Positions 14,527-23,528 are shown, counted from the stretch's first letter. The stretch: 64,000 bases of DNA from Litchfieldella anticariensis FP35 = DSM 16096 (GCF_000409775.1 NZ_KE332391.1:139248-203247); one strand, 5' to 3'. Notes: generated by a model from the letters alone, not told the origin. A program made the numbers and translations.

Positions 14527-15288
14527 ATGTCGGAATACATCCTCACTAACAAGCAAGGCCGTGTAGGCGTCATCACTCTCAATCGCCCTGAAGTACTCAA
14601 TGCTTGGCACAGTGAGATGCGCCAGCAACTGATCGGCGCCCTCGAGGGGTTCTCCAGCGACGATTCTCTCGGTGCCATCGTACTGACTGGCGCAGGCGAA
14701 CGGGCCTTTAGCGCCGGCCAGGATCTCAATGAAACACGTGCCTTCGACGCTGAACGAGCCGAGCGTTGGGTCGGGGAATGGGAAGCGCTCTATGACAAGC
14801 TGCGCAGTAGTCCCAAGCCTATCATTGCCGCGCTCAACGGGGTGGCTGCCGGTTCGGCGTTCCAGGTGGCCCTGCTGTGTGATTTTCGAATCGCTCATGG
14901 CGACGTACGTATGGGGCAGCCGGAAATCAACTCGGGCATTGCCAGCACCACCGGCCCGTGGATCATGCGCGAACACCTGGGGCTCGCGCGCACCATCGAC
15001 CTGACCCTGAGCGGTCGCCTGATGACCGCCGACGAGTCCTATTCCCTGGGCCTGATCAATCGTCTGGTCGCTGCCGAGCAAGTCCTACCGGAGGCGCTGG
15101 CACTGGGCGAAGAGCTCGCCGCGAAGCCCCCGATTGCAATGCGCCTGGATCGCCAACGCTTCAAGGAAATCACCGAACCCGGCTTTCGTGACTGTCTGGA
15201 GGCGGGAATTCGCATCCAGGGTGAATCTTACGCATCGGGTGAACCGGCACGCATGATGGAAGCCTTCCTCCAGCGCCGTAGCGGCTGA
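14527..15288 (+). CDS. Enoyl-CoA hydratase/isomerase (crotonase) family protein
   Basis: A 253-residue crotonase. The fold signatures are in order: VGVITLNRPEVLNAWHSEM, GAGERAFSAGQDLNE (first oxyanion-hole segment), NGVAAGSAFQVALLCDFRIA (second oxyanion segment) and RMGQPEINSGIASTTG with a Glu where hydratases carry a catalytic acid. The ATG at 14527 follows GAGAGGC; an in-frame extension to 14428 crosses the palindromes and is rejected. It acts on a CoA thioester, hydrating or isomerising a double bond. Being next to a CaiC-like ligase, it may play a CaiD-like part, but caiA and caiB partners are absent here. Confidence 0.88.
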   Translation: MSEYILTNKQGRVGVITLNRPEVLNAWHSEMRQQLIGALEGFSSDDSLGAIVLTGAGERAFSAGQDLNETRAFDAERAERWVGEWEALYDKLRSSPKPIIAALNGVAAGSAFQVALLCDFRIAHGDVRMGQPEINSGIASTTGPWIMREHLGLARTIDLTLSGRLMTADESYSLGLINRLVAAEQVLPEALALGEELAAKPPIAMRLDRQRFKEITEPGFRDCLEAGIRIQGESYASGEPARMMEAFLQRRSG

Positions 15289-15351
15289 TGACAAAGACCT
15301 GACATCCGTCACTGGAGTGACACGTCTGAATCAAAGGACAATCGGATTGCC

Positions 15352-16884
15352 ATGATATTCAGCCTCAACGATCCCAGCTTCATTCTCGCCCTGCGCGATA
15401 TCGCCGCACGCGAGCCGGAGCGCTTGTTCGGAACCTTCGACCAACAGCCCTTGACGTTCGGCCAGCTCGACCGGCAGGCCGAGGCACTGGCGGCACATCT
15501 TCATCGGGAATTGGGCATTCGCCCAGGTGAGCGTGCCGCCGTCATGATGCATAACGGCCCCGAGGCCATTGCCATCCTGTTCGCCCTGGCCAAGGCCGGT
15601 ATCGTCTGGGTGCCAATCAATGCCCGTCAGCGCGGCAGCGGGCTGAAGTACATTCTCGAACATTGCGACCCTGCCGTACTGTTCACCGACGCTGACCTGT
15701 GGCAGGTCATCGTCGATAGTGGTGCAGCAGTCACGGGCAAGACACTGCTGTTGGGGGGTGAAGAAGACTCGATCTCTGGACTGCTGCAGAGTCGGGACAG
15801 ACTGGACGCTCCGGCTCCCGCCATGTCGGAGCTGTATGCCTTGATGTACACCTCCGGCACGACCGGTAAACCGAAGGGAGTTCGCGTCACGCACGCGATG
15901 ATGGCCTATGCCCTCAAGAGCGTCGAGCTGCTTTGTTCCATCAAGCCTGGCGACGTCTTCTTTCAGTGGGAGCCCTTCTATCACATCGGCGGCGCCCAGA
16001 TGCTACTGCTGCCGCTGTTTTTCGATGTGCAGCTCAGCCTGACCGAGCGCTTCAGTGCCAGTCGCTTCTGGGAGCAGGTCAATGCCAGCGGTGCGACTCA
16101 TATTCACTACCTGGGGGGAATACTCCAGATACTGCTGAAGCAGCCACCTGGCGAGCTGGAAACCACCCACAAAGTACGCATCGCATGGGGAGGAGGCTGC
16201 CCGAGCGACATCTGGTCGACATTGCAAGAGCGTTTCGGCTTCGAGATCCGCGAATGTTATGGCATGACGGAAGCCTCCAGCCTGACCACCTTCAATGCCG
16301 AAGGCAAGCCAGGGTCGGTCGGTCGTGCCGTTCCCTGGCTGGATATCGCCATTCACGATGAGCAGGGTCGCCCTGTGCCGACAGGAAAGCCCGGTCAGAT
16401 CGTGGTTCGTGAAACACAGCCTGGGGTGCTGTTCGATGGCTACTTCCGCAACGCCGATGCCACGCAGAAGACACTGTCGAGCGGCATGTTACACACCGGC
16501 GACCGCGGCTGGCTCGATTCGGACGGTTATCTCTATTTTCTTGGACGCATCACCGACAGCGTGCGCTGCCGGGGCGAGAACGTCTCGGCCTGGGAAGTGG
16601 AATCCGTTACCCACCAACATCCAGATGTCGAGGAATGCGCGATGATCGGTGTCGATGCCGAGATCGGTGAGCAAGACATCAAGCTCTTTGTGAAACCGAA
16701 AGCCGGTCGCGCCATTGAATTTCAGGAGCTTTTCTACTGGCTGAAGGAGCGCTTGGCTTCCTACCAGTGCCCACGCTATTTCGCCATCGTGGAAGAGTTC
16801 GAGAGGACCCCCAGTCATCGAATCGTCAAGCATCGCTTGCCTACCACTATCCAAGAGACCTGGGATAGTCAACGACACCAGTGA
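15352..16884 (+). CDS. Acyl-CoA ligase (AMP-forming, CaiC-like)
   Basis: A 510-residue adenylate-forming ligase that activates a carboxylic acid with ATP and CoA. Motifs seen in order: YTSGTTGKPKGVRVTH (P-loop, ~residue 165), YGMTEASSLTTF, HTGDRGWLDSDGYLYFLGR and RCRGENVSAWEVE (hinge). The overall pattern recalls crotonobetaine/carnitine-CoA ligases. One oddity: the C-terminal motif reads RTPSHRIVKHRL, so Arg stands where most ligases have the catalytic Lys of the GK-[IV] signature; a later Lys might serve, or this may be a family trait. It lies 63 bp after the crotonase gene and 88 bp before dctP. The substrate is presumably the acid brought in by the TRAP carrier. Confidence 0.88.
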   Translation: MIFSLNDPSFILALRDIAAREPERLFGTFDQQPLTFGQLDRQAEALAAHLHRELGIRPGERAAVMMHNGPEAIAILFALAKAGIVWVPINARQRGSGLKYILEHCDPAVLFTDADLWQVIVDSGAAVTGKTLLLGGEEDSISGLLQSRDRLDAPAPAMSELYALMYTSGTTGKPKGVRVTHAMMAYALKSVELLCSIKPGDVFFQWEPFYHIGGAQMLLLPLFFDVQLSLTERFSASRFWEQVNASGATHIHYLGGILQILLKQPPGELETTHKVRIAWGGGCPSDIWSTLQERFGFEIRECYGMTEASSLTTFNAEGKPGSVGRAVPWLDIAIHDEQGRPVPTGKPGQIVVRETQPGVLFDGYFRNADATQKTLSSGMLHTGDRGWLDSDGYLYFLGRITDSVRCRGENVSAWEVESVTHQHPDVEECAMIGVDAEIGEQDIKLFVKPKAGRAIEFQELFYWLKERLASYQCPRYFAIVEEFERTPSHRIVKHRLPTTIQETWDSQRHQ

Positions 16885-16972
16885 TCGCAAGCTGGAGGAA
16901 AAGATGGATAACAACCACAAGAGTAAAAACCAGCCGATATTCCCTACAACTAAAAGAGAGGAGACCAAGAGC

Positions 16973-17953
16973 ATGGTCAAAACATTGCTCAAGACAGCCG
17001 CCGTTACCACTCTCACCCTGGGACTGGGTAGTTTTGCCCATGCCGACGTTTGGGACCTGCCCTCTCCCCAGCCAGCGGATAATTACATTACCGAGAATGT
17101 GAGCTGGTTCGCCGACCAGGTGCGTGAAGCGACTGATGGCGAACTGGATATCCGTGTCCATCCAAGCGGCTCACTCTTCCCCGGTGATCAGATCAAGCGC
17201 GCCGTGCAGCGTGATCAAGCCCAGATCGGTGTTCACGTTCTCTCTGCTCACCAGAACGAGAACATTCTGTACGGCATCGATTCCGTACCTTTCCTGGCAG
17301 ACTCTTTTGAGGAGTCCAGGCAGTTATGGAAGGTCACCAAGCCAGCATTGGACGAGATAATGGCAGAGCAAAATCTGCAATTGCTCTACCACATTCCATG
17401 GCCACCGCAAGGTGTCTTCTTTGACCGCGCGATCACCACTGCCGAAGAGGCAGAAGGATTGAAGTTCCGGGCCTATAACACGGCTACGGCACGCTTTGCC
17501 GAACTGATGGGCATGACTCCTACCCTGATCGAGGAAGCCGAGCTTTCCCAGGCAGCCGCCACCGGCATGGTGCAATCATTGATTTCCTCTGGGGACCCTG
17601 TCTATAACCATCAGCTTTGGGATTATCTGCCCCACTTCTACGATGCCAAAGCCTGGCTGGTACTTAGTCATATTTTCGTGAACAAGGAACGCTGGGAAGC
17701 CCTTGATGAGGAAACGAAACAGAAGGTCCTGGCGATTGCCGACAAGGCCGAACAGCGTGGTGTGGAACAGGCCAAGGAGCTCACCGATACCCTCAAGAAT
17801 CGGTTGAGTGACAAAGGCGTTGCGATCAACCAACCCAATGCAGAATTGCAGGCGGAATTCGCTCGTATCGGTGACGAGATGCAGCAGGAGTGGCTCGAGA
17901 AAGCCGGCGAACAGGGACAGCGCCTGGTAGAAGAATACCGCGCATTGCAATGA
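16973..17953 (+). CDS. dctP: TRAP transporter solute-binding protein (DctP family)
   Basis: A 326-residue periplasmic receptor. It starts with a Sec signal peptide (MVKTLLKTAAVTTLTLGLGS, cleavage after HADA-like SFAHA), then YITENVSWFADQVREATDGE and LDIRVHPSGSLFPGDQIKRA. GLKFRAYNTATARFAEL carries the conserved Arg that holds the substrate carboxylate. An upstream in-frame ATG at 16904 also has a GGAGG site but would put a lysine-rich 23-residue tail before the signal peptide, so 16973 is chosen with some doubt. It is followed by a stem-loop and then dctQ and dctM, with which it forms a sodium-driven importer for an organic acid. Confidence 0.9.
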   Translation: MVKTLLKTAAVTTLTLGLGSFAHADVWDLPSPQPADNYITENVSWFADQVREATDGELDIRVHPSGSLFPGDQIKRAVQRDQAQIGVHVLSAHQNENILYGIDSVPFLADSFEESRQLWKVTKPALDEIMAEQNLQLLYHIPWPPQGVFFDRAITTAEEAEGLKFRAYNTATARFAELMGMTPTLIEEAELSQAAATGMVQSLISSGDPVYNHQLWDYLPHFYDAKAWLVLSHIFVNKERWEALDEETKQKVLAIADKAEQRGVEQAKELTDTLKNRLSDKGVAINQPNAELQAEFARIGDEMQQEWLEKAGEQGQRLVEEYRALQ

Positions 17954-17966
17954 CAATATGACTCAT

Positions 17967-17990
17967 GTCCCCATTCCACGGAATGGGGAC
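17967..17990. promoter_or_regulatory. Intercistronic stem-loop between dctP and dctQ
   Basis: GTCCCCATTCC pairs perfectly with GGAATGGGGAC around a 2-base centre, giving an 11-bp stem 13 bp after the dctP stop. No T-run follows. Such hairpins commonly stabilise or end part of the transcript so that more binding protein is made than membrane subunit. Confidence 0.65.
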
Positions 17991-18024
17991 TCCGCTTGGT
18001 TAGATGTGACCAGGGGTAGCTCCC

Positions 18025-18567
18025 ATGAATACCACTTCCCCCTCTCGAGCAGCCAGATGGCTGGAAAAGCTCTATCGAGCATTCGGGTATCTTGCCGCAC
18101 TTAGCATTTTCGTCATGCTGGTCGTGATCGTCATCCAGGTGGTACTGCGCTGGAGTGGCATGACTTTTCCCGGCGCTACCAACTATGCCGGTTACCTGAT
18201 GGGCACCAGCACCTTTCTTGCCTTGGCCTACACCTTTCATGAAGGCGGACATATTCGTGTCGGCCTTTTGGTGGAGCGACTCGGGCGTTTTCGTCCCATC
18301 GGCGAGCTATGGTGCTTGCTGGTTGCTAGTGCCATCGCTGGATTCATTACCTGGCATGCCTTCGATGCGGCTTATTGGTCGTACCAGTTTGGTGATGTCT
18401 CCTCAGGTCAGGATGCAATGCCTCTGTGGCTTCCCCAATCGCTTCTCGCGATTGGCTCCTCGGCCTTCACGCTTTCGATACTCGATCATTTCACTCGCAC
18501 TTTGGCCACCTTGATTCGTTCTGCAAAAGCCAATAACCATGGACCCCATCCCGTGAGGAGTCATTGA
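18025..18567 (+). CDS. dctQ: TRAP transporter small membrane subunit (DctQ family)
   Basis: A 180-residue protein with four hydrophobic segments, beginning near FGYLAALSIFVMLVVIVIQV. The DctQ signature is seen as VVLRWSGMTFPGATNYAGYL, then GTSTFLALAYTFHEGGHIRV. It forms a membrane complex with DctM and takes the ligand from DctP. Its TGA overlaps the ATG of dctM by one base (TGATG), which couples their translation. Confidence 0.9.
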   Translation: MNTTSPSRAARWLEKLYRAFGYLAALSIFVMLVVIVIQVVLRWSGMTFPGATNYAGYLMGTSTFLALAYTFHEGGHIRVGLLVERLGRFRPIGELWCLLVASAIAGFITWHAFDAAYWSYQFGDVSSGQDAMPLWLPQSLLAIGSSAFTLSILDHFTRTLATLIRSAKANNHGPHPVRSH

Positions 18568-19874
18568 TGGATTTCACCGAACTGGCCATTGCACTTCTGC
18601 TCGTACTGTTCTTGCTACTGGGCTCCGGTGTTTGGGTCGCGTTATCCCTGGTTGGTGTGGCCGTAGTGGGCATGGCATTTTTCACAGACCGCCCTATCGG
18701 GGCCTCGATGTACAGCACGATATGGACATCATCGACAAGTTGGACTCTCACTGCCCTTCCGCTGTTTATTTGGATGGGGGAAATTCTCTATCGCACACGA
18801 CTTTCCGAAAGCCTGTTCCGAGGTTTGAGCCCTTGGCTCAGTTGGTTGCCTGGGCGACTGATGCATACCAATGTCATCGGCTGTACCCTGTTCGCCGCAG
18901 TGTCAGGCTCTTCCGCTGCCACGTTGACCACTGTCGGCAAGATGTCCTTGCCTGAACTCAGCAAACGAGGTTATTCCGAGTTCATGAGCGTGGGAACCCT
19001 GGCCGGAGCCTCTACCCTTGGCCTGATGATTCCTCCGTCGCTGACCATGATCGTATATGGTGTCATCACCAATCAGTCCATTCCCAAGCTTTTTATCGCT
19101 GGCATCATCCCTGGCTTGATACTGGCAACGTTATTCATGGGATATGTCGTGGCCTGGGGAATCGTGAAAAAGCCTGAGATCACCAAAGAACCGGCTATGT
19201 CATTGAAACAGCGCCTGTATGAGTCTCGCTTACTGATTCCTGTCGCGCTGTTGATCATTACCGTGATCGGTTCGATGTATTCTGGTCTCGCCACGGCTAC
19301 CGAAGCCGCTGCCCTCGGCGTTGTCGGCGCTTTGCTGCTTGCCGCCGTTCAACGAAGCCTTACCTTTTCCTCGCTTGTGGAAAGCTTGTTGGGAACGGCA
19401 AAAACCTCATGCATGATCGCCTTGATCCTGGCGGGTGCCTCGTTCCTGACACTGGCGATGGGTTTTACCGGCCTGCCACGCGGCCTGGCCGAGTGGGTAG
19501 GGTCTTTGGAGCTCTCGCCCTTCATGCTCCTGGTGGCGTTGATGCTCGTGTACATCGTGCTGGGCTGCTTTCTTGATGGCATCTCGGCGGTAGTGCTGAC
19601 CATGGCAGTGGTCACTCCCATGCTCAACGACGCCGGCATCGATTTGCTCTGGTTCGGTATTTTCGTGCTGGTGATGGTGGAAATGGCCCAGATTACGCCT
19701 CCCGTAGGCTTCAACCTCTTTGTCATGAAAGGCCTGACTAACCATAGCCTTGGCTTCATCGCGAAAGCGGCCGCCCCCATGTTCTTGATCATGGCGCTTA
19801 TGGCGTTATTGCTGATCGCATTCCCCCTCTTGGCGACGTTCCTGCCCAGTTATATGAATGAGGCCACGATGTAA
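18567..19874 (+). CDS. dctM: TRAP transporter large membrane subunit (DctM family)
   Basis: A 435-residue transporter with about 12 hydrophobic segments. Typical DctM stretches are ALPLFIWMGEILYRT, GCTLFAAVSGSSAATLTTVG, GTLAGASTLGLMIPPSLTM and QITPPVGFNLFVMKG. The ATG at 18567 shares a base with the dctQ stop. DctM forms the Na+-coupled path. It is the last gene of the unit that begins with the crotonase; the following gene is convergent. Substrate class is likely a monocarboxylate destined for CoA ligation, by inference from the ligase. Confidence 0.93.
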   Translation: MDFTELAIALLLVLFLLLGSGVWVALSLVGVAVVGMAFFTDRPIGASMYSTIWTSSTSWTLTALPLFIWMGEILYRTRLSESLFRGLSPWLSWLPGRLMHTNVIGCTLFAAVSGSSAATLTTVGKMSLPELSKRGYSEFMSVGTLAGASTLGLMIPPSLTMIVYGVITNQSIPKLFIAGIIPGLILATLFMGYVVAWGIVKKPEITKEPAMSLKQRLYESRLLIPVALLIITVIGSMYSGLATATEAAALGVVGALLLAAVQRSLTFSSLVESLLGTAKTSCMIALILAGASFLTLAMGFTGLPRGLAEWVGSLELSPFMLLVALMLVYIVLGCFLDGISAVVLTMAVVTPMLNDAGIDLLWFGIFVLVMVEMAQITPPVGFNLFVMKGLTNHSLGFIAKAAAPMFLIMALMALLLIAFPLLATFLPSYMNEATM

Positions 19875-19927
19875 TCAACGAATACTGACGACAGATACGA
19901 CGTGCCACATCATTGGCGGACACTTGA

Positions 19928-20209
19928 TCACAAAAACTCTCGAGACACATCGAGTACCCGACCATCGACCGTCCGCTGTACCTTGTCTTCGATTTCGCTG
20001 CAAAGAGACTCGACCTTTTTCGGCGATGTTGCGACGACAACGAAGGTCCACTCGCTGGACTCCAGCTTGTCATGATCGGCACTTTCACAGACCGCGATCG
20101 CGGGGTGGCGTCCAAAACGCTCGTGCATACCGCGGATACGTTGACGCTTCTCTTTGAGCGAGCTGCATCCTGGTAGGGAGAACCTCAGTGTCAATATACC
20201 GATGTGCAT
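19928..20209 (-). CDS. DUF503 family protein
   Basis: A 93-residue protein beginning MHIGILTLRFSLPGCSSLKEKR, the hallmark of DUF503 (YlxP-like) proteins, with a ferredoxin-like alternation of strands and helices and ending RTVDGRVLDVSREFL. A GAGGA ribosome site precedes the ATG. YlxP-type genes often sit with ribosome maturation genes, but this one stands alone between dctM and a DUF1499 gene. Function is unknown. Confidence 0.8.
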   Translation of the reverse strand: MHIGILTLRFSLPGCSSLKEKRQRIRGMHERFGRHPAIAVCESADHDKLESSEWTFVVVATSPKKVESLCSEIEDKVQRTVDGRVLDVSREFL

Positions 20210-20308
20210 GAGCCGTCCTCTCTTCGCTGCCTTCCACTAACGTCCATGAGCTGAACCATACTGACACCAAGCATGGCCTATCTAGTGTAGAGACAGGGAG
20301 GTGGCAAC

Positions 20309-21064
20309 ATGAGTCTGGAACGTCGCGGCGGATGGCTGCCGATCACGATGGCAGTATTCGCCCTTGTACTGCTTGTGCTGGCTGCCCTGCTGATGGGCGG
20401 TGCGGGGCCGACCTATCGAATAGGATGGCTTGCGTTGGGCGAAGCCTTCGAGATGCTGCGCTATGGTGCCTACACTGCTGTCGCGGCTGGCGGCTTGGGA
20501 TTGATCGCCCTGATAACTGCAGTCTGGTACCACCGACGCACCATGCCAGTACAGATCAGCGCTCTGGTAATTGTCGGTACCATAGCGCTGATGGCCGTCC
20601 CGTTTCTTCACTGGCAACGCGCCCAAGAGGCACCACCGATCCACGATATCACTACCGATACCAACGACCCGCCAGCCTTCGAAGCGCTGGCCACAGCCAG
20701 GGAGGAAGCCCCCAATGCAGTGGACTACCCCGGACAAGCCACTGCTCGACAGCAGCGCGAGGCCTACCCGAATATCCAGCCGTTGGTGATTCAAGCACCA
20801 CTCACTACCGTCCTGTCTGCCGCCGAGGCGGTTGTGCAGGATCGTGGCTGGGAACAAGTAGCAGTGACTACCGACACCATCGAAGCCACCGCCACCACCA
20901 CTTGGTTCGGCTTCAAGGACGATGTGGTCATTCGCCTACGCGAGACAGGCGACGGCGTGCGAGTGGACATGCGCTCCGCCTCACGAATCGGCCGTGGCGA
21001 TATGGGTACCAACGCGGCACGGATACGAGATTATCTCGAGGCCCTGGAACAACGAATGGACTGA
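20309..21064 (+). CDS. DUF1499 domain-containing membrane protein
   Basis: A 251-residue protein. Three hydrophobic segments fill the first ~110 residues (ITMAVFALVLLVLAALLMG, YTAVAAGGLGLIALITAVW, ISALVIVGTIALMAVPFL). The DUF1499 domain follows, starting IHDITTDTNDPPAFEAL and containing GWEQVAVTTDTIEATATTTW, FGFKDDVVIRLRE and VDMRSASRIGRGDMGTNAAR, which is a strong match to the family's S-R-x-G-x-S/G-D-x-G-x-N motif. A GGAGG site precedes the ATG. The domain faces either periplasm or cytoplasm; its activity is unknown. Confidence 0.85.
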   Translation: MSLERRGGWLPITMAVFALVLLVLAALLMGGAGPTYRIGWLALGEAFEMLRYGAYTAVAAGGLGLIALITAVWYHRRTMPVQISALVIVGTIALMAVPFLHWQRAQEAPPIHDITTDTNDPPAFEALATAREEAPNAVDYPGQATARQQREAYPNIQPLVIQAPLTTVLSAAEAVVQDRGWEQVAVTTDTIEATATTTWFGFKDDVVIRLRETGDGVRVDMRSASRIGRGDMGTNAARIRDYLEALEQRMD

Positions 21065-21135
21065 GAACGACAAGGTTGGTCATAGCAATGTGGTAGCCTG
21101 TCGAGTAGCCATCGAGTCGTGATCGCGAGACAAGC

Positions 21136-21549
21136 ATGCTGACCATTTCCAACAAGGTAGAACTGGCTGACTGGGAAATCGATATCAGCCAGATCCGTGC
21201 CCAAGGGGCAGGCGGGCAGAACGTCAACAAGGTCTCCTCGGCGGTACATCTGCGTTTCGATATCCTCAACTCCAGCCTACCGCCCTTCTACAAGGAGCGC
21301 CTGATGCACTTGTCTGATCAGCGTATCAGCAAGGAGGGCATTATCGTCATCAAGGCGCAGAGCTTCCGCACATTGGAGCTGAACAAGGAAGACGCGTTAC
21401 AGCGGCTGAAAGAACTCATTCAGAGCGCCGTGAAGCAGCAGAAGGCTCGCAAACCCACCAAGCCCACCAAAGGCTCCCAACGGCGCCGGGTTGACAGCAA
21501 AACCCGCAAGGGCAAGACCAAGGCACTACGCGGCAAAGTCGAGATTTGA
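21136..21549 (+). CDS. arfB: Alternative ribosome-rescue factor ArfB (peptidyl-tRNA hydrolase)
   Basis: A 137-residue protein with the class-I release-factor motif GAGGQNVNKVSSAVHLRF at about residues 26-43, whose GGQ hydrolyses peptidyl-tRNA. The tail is rich in lysine and arginine (QKARKPTKPTKGSQRRR), which in ArfB enters the empty mRNA channel of stalled ribosomes. The length fits E. coli YaeJ (about 140). It stands between DUF1499 and a convergent AraC gene. Identification is firm. Confidence 0.95.
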   Translation: MLTISNKVELADWEIDISQIRAQGAGGQNVNKVSSAVHLRFDILNSSLPPFYKERLMHLSDQRISKEGIIVIKAQSFRTLELNKEDALQRLKELIQSAVKQQKARKPTKPTKGSQRRRVDSKTRKGKTKALRGKVEI

Positions 21550-21605
21550 GCCATACCCTCACCAGCCTGGCGCCAAATCAGCGGCGTCCTGCTGTGCGGT
21601 CTGAG

Positions 21606-22403
21606 CTAGGAAAGGCTGGCTTTTCGCACCTCGCTAGGCGGATGGCCCAGGCGTCGCCGATAGGCCCGCGAAAAGCTGGAGACATCGGCAAAGCCTAGAT
21701 CGAGGGCGATCTCACCCACCGAACGACGAGTGTGAGCCAGCCAATATTGGGCCCAGCGCAGTCGGCGATTCATGACATATTGTTGAGGCGTGACACCGAA
21801 TTGACGCTGGCAGAGCAGATGAAGTTGGCTCTGGCCGAGACACATGGCCTCCGCTAGCGCCTGGTTGTCAGGTGGCATGGCGAGGCGCTCGTCAATGAAG
21901 GCATCGAGGGCTGCAGCGGATAAACGGCTGCGCCTGAGCGTTTCCCTATCCCCCTGAGCGAGCAACTGGCTGAACTGGCTTACGAACAGCACCGCCAGTT
22001 GATGGTTGATCAGCGCGTGTTGTTCTGGCGAGCGAGCTGCCTTCAACTGCCCTGTGGCGAATTCCACCATGGGTATCAAGTTGGGCGGCAGTCTGAGAGC
22101 ACGAGGTTCGGCGAACAGTGACTCGCGAAGCTCCAGGGCACAACTTTGCTCCAAAGAAGTCAGGCAAGGATCGTCGTCGTCCAGGTCGATCACCAGCACC
22201 TCACTGTCGTCCCCTCGGCCAAGGTAAAGATGCGTTTCCCGACTGGGGAGGATCGCCGCCTGGCCCAATACCAGCCGTTCGCCACCACGACTGAACTCAT
22301 AGTCCATGGCACCGCGCCACCCCAGCATCAGTTGAGGATAGTCGTGGCAATGCTCGCCGGAGGTTCGGGCAATACGGTTACAGTGTGCTTGCGTCTGGGA
22401 CAT
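21606..22403 (-). CDS. AraC family transcriptional regulator
   Basis: A 265-residue regulator. The N-terminal cupin-like part has RTSGEHCHDYPQLMLGWRGA, and the two C-terminal HTHs span roughly residues 165-262 (NQALAEAMCLGQSQLHLLCQ, ALDLGFADVSSFSRAYRRRL). The ATG at 22403 follows GGGGGAAGC; an ATG at 22436 and a TTG at 22469 are possible longer starts. It is divergent from the ornithine-cyclodeaminase-family gene 125 bp away and probably activates that operon (22528-26332 and perhaps to 28147) in response to an amino acid. Confidence 0.9.
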   Translation of the reverse strand: MSQTQAHCNRIARTSGEHCHDYPQLMLGWRGAMDYEFSRGGERLVLGQAAILPSRETHLYLGRGDDSEVLVIDLDDDDPCLTSLEQSCALELRESLFAEPRALRLPPNLIPMVEFATGQLKAARSPEQHALINHQLAVLFVSQFSQLLAQGDRETLRRSRLSAAALDAFIDERLAMPPDNQALAEAMCLGQSQLHLLCQRQFGVTPQQYVMNRRLRWAQYWLAHTRRSVGEIALDLGFADVSSFSRAYRRRLGHPPSEVRKASLS

Positions 22404-22527
22404 GGAGCTTCCCCCCTGGGAACGGGGCGATTGCATAGCTTGAGACAACGTTTGCGGAGACAGGGTCAAGAGCCGACCTCATGCCCCACATAGACTGGTC
22501 GTGGGTACAACTATAAATGAGGTTGCC

Positions 22528-23484
22528 ATGTATCTCGACGCCGAACAAGTCACCACCAGTCTGCCTTGGGGCGCCTTGGTGGATGCGCTGGACGACATCT
22601 TCACTCGCACTGTGCACTCACCGGTGCGTCATCACCACCATATCAGCGTGCCGGGCGACCCGGACGCCACCCTACTGCTGATGCCGGCCTGGCTCGAGGG
22701 TCAGTACCTTGGGGTCAAGCAGGTCAACGTCTTTCCGGGTAACAGTGCCCGTGGCGAACCCGGCCTCAGCGGTCACTACCTGCTGAGCTGTGCTCGTACC
22801 GGCCGCCACCTGGCCCAGTTGGATGGCAACGAGCTCACGGCCCGTCGCACTGCCGCCGCCTCGGCCCTTGCTGCACGCTACCTGGCGCGAGAGGATGCCC
22901 GCGAGCTACTGATGGTGGGTGCCGGTCGAATGGGACGCCGACTGATCCCAGCCCATCAAGCCGTCCGCCCCATCGAGAAGGTACGAATCTGGGACATCCG
23001 CGAAGCCTCATCTCAAGCTCTGGCAGAGGAGCTCTGCGCCGAAGGCGTGGATGCCGAGGCAGTGCCCGCCAATGGTCTGGCCGACGCCGCCGGACAGGCT
23101 GACATCATCAGTTGCGCCACTCTCAGCCGTGATCCCCTTATTCAGGGAGAATGGCTGACGCCAGGGACTCACCTGGACCTGGTCGGCAGCTTCACGCCCT
23201 TCATGCGCGAGGCCGACGACACTGTCATGCGTCGCGGTGACATCTTCGTCGATACCCGCGAAGGGGCCCTGAGCGAAACCGGTGACCTGATCGACCCCAT
23301 TGCCAGCGGCGTCATCTCGGTGGACGGCATCCTGGCCGACTTCCCCGACCTCTGCGCGGGGCGCCACGCCGGTCGATCACAGCTCAAGGCTCCCGACGAG
23401 GCGATCACGGTCTTCAAATCGGTGGGCGCTTCCGTGGAAGATCTCGCCGCCGCCATCCTGGCCTACGAGCGCTGCCGAGACTGA
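22528..23484 (+). CDS. Ornithine cyclodeaminase / mu-crystallin family protein
   Basis: A 318-residue NAD(P)-dependent enzyme. Family signatures: LLLMPAWLEGQYLGVKQVNV (substrate side), DGNELTARRTAAASALAARY, and the dinucleotide loop LLMVGAGRMGRRLIPAH at about residues 127-143, followed by ADIISCATLSRDPLI. Members include ornithine cyclodeaminase, Delta1-pyrroline-2-carboxylate (or piperideine-2-carboxylate) reductase and L-alanine dehydrogenase of archaea. The ATG at 22528 has a GAGGT site. Its position before an NhaC-type carrier and a DadA-like oxidase suggests imine reduction or amino-acid interconversion, a cyclic imino acid being one possibility. Confidence 0.88.
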   Translation: MYLDAEQVTTSLPWGALVDALDDIFTRTVHSPVRHHHHISVPGDPDATLLLMPAWLEGQYLGVKQVNVFPGNSARGEPGLSGHYLLSCARTGRHLAQLDGNELTARRTAAASALAARYLAREDARELLMVGAGRMGRRLIPAHQAVRPIEKVRIWDIREASSQALAEELCAEGVDAEAVPANGLADAAGQADIISCATLSRDPLIQGEWLTPGTHLDLVGSFTPFMREADDTVMRRGDIFVDTREGALSETGDLIDPIASGVISVDGILADFPDLCAGRHAGRSQLKAPDEAITVFKSVGASVEDLAAAILAYERCRD

Positions 23485-23528
23485 GCCCACCCCACGCGTT
23501 CTGGACTCCTGCGATACAACGACAACGA

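Noticed and set aside
16904-16972. Upstream start for dctP with a good ribosome site
   Set aside because: It would place a lysine-rich 23-residue tail before the signal peptide; 16973 gives a normal signal. A short leader peptide remains possible.
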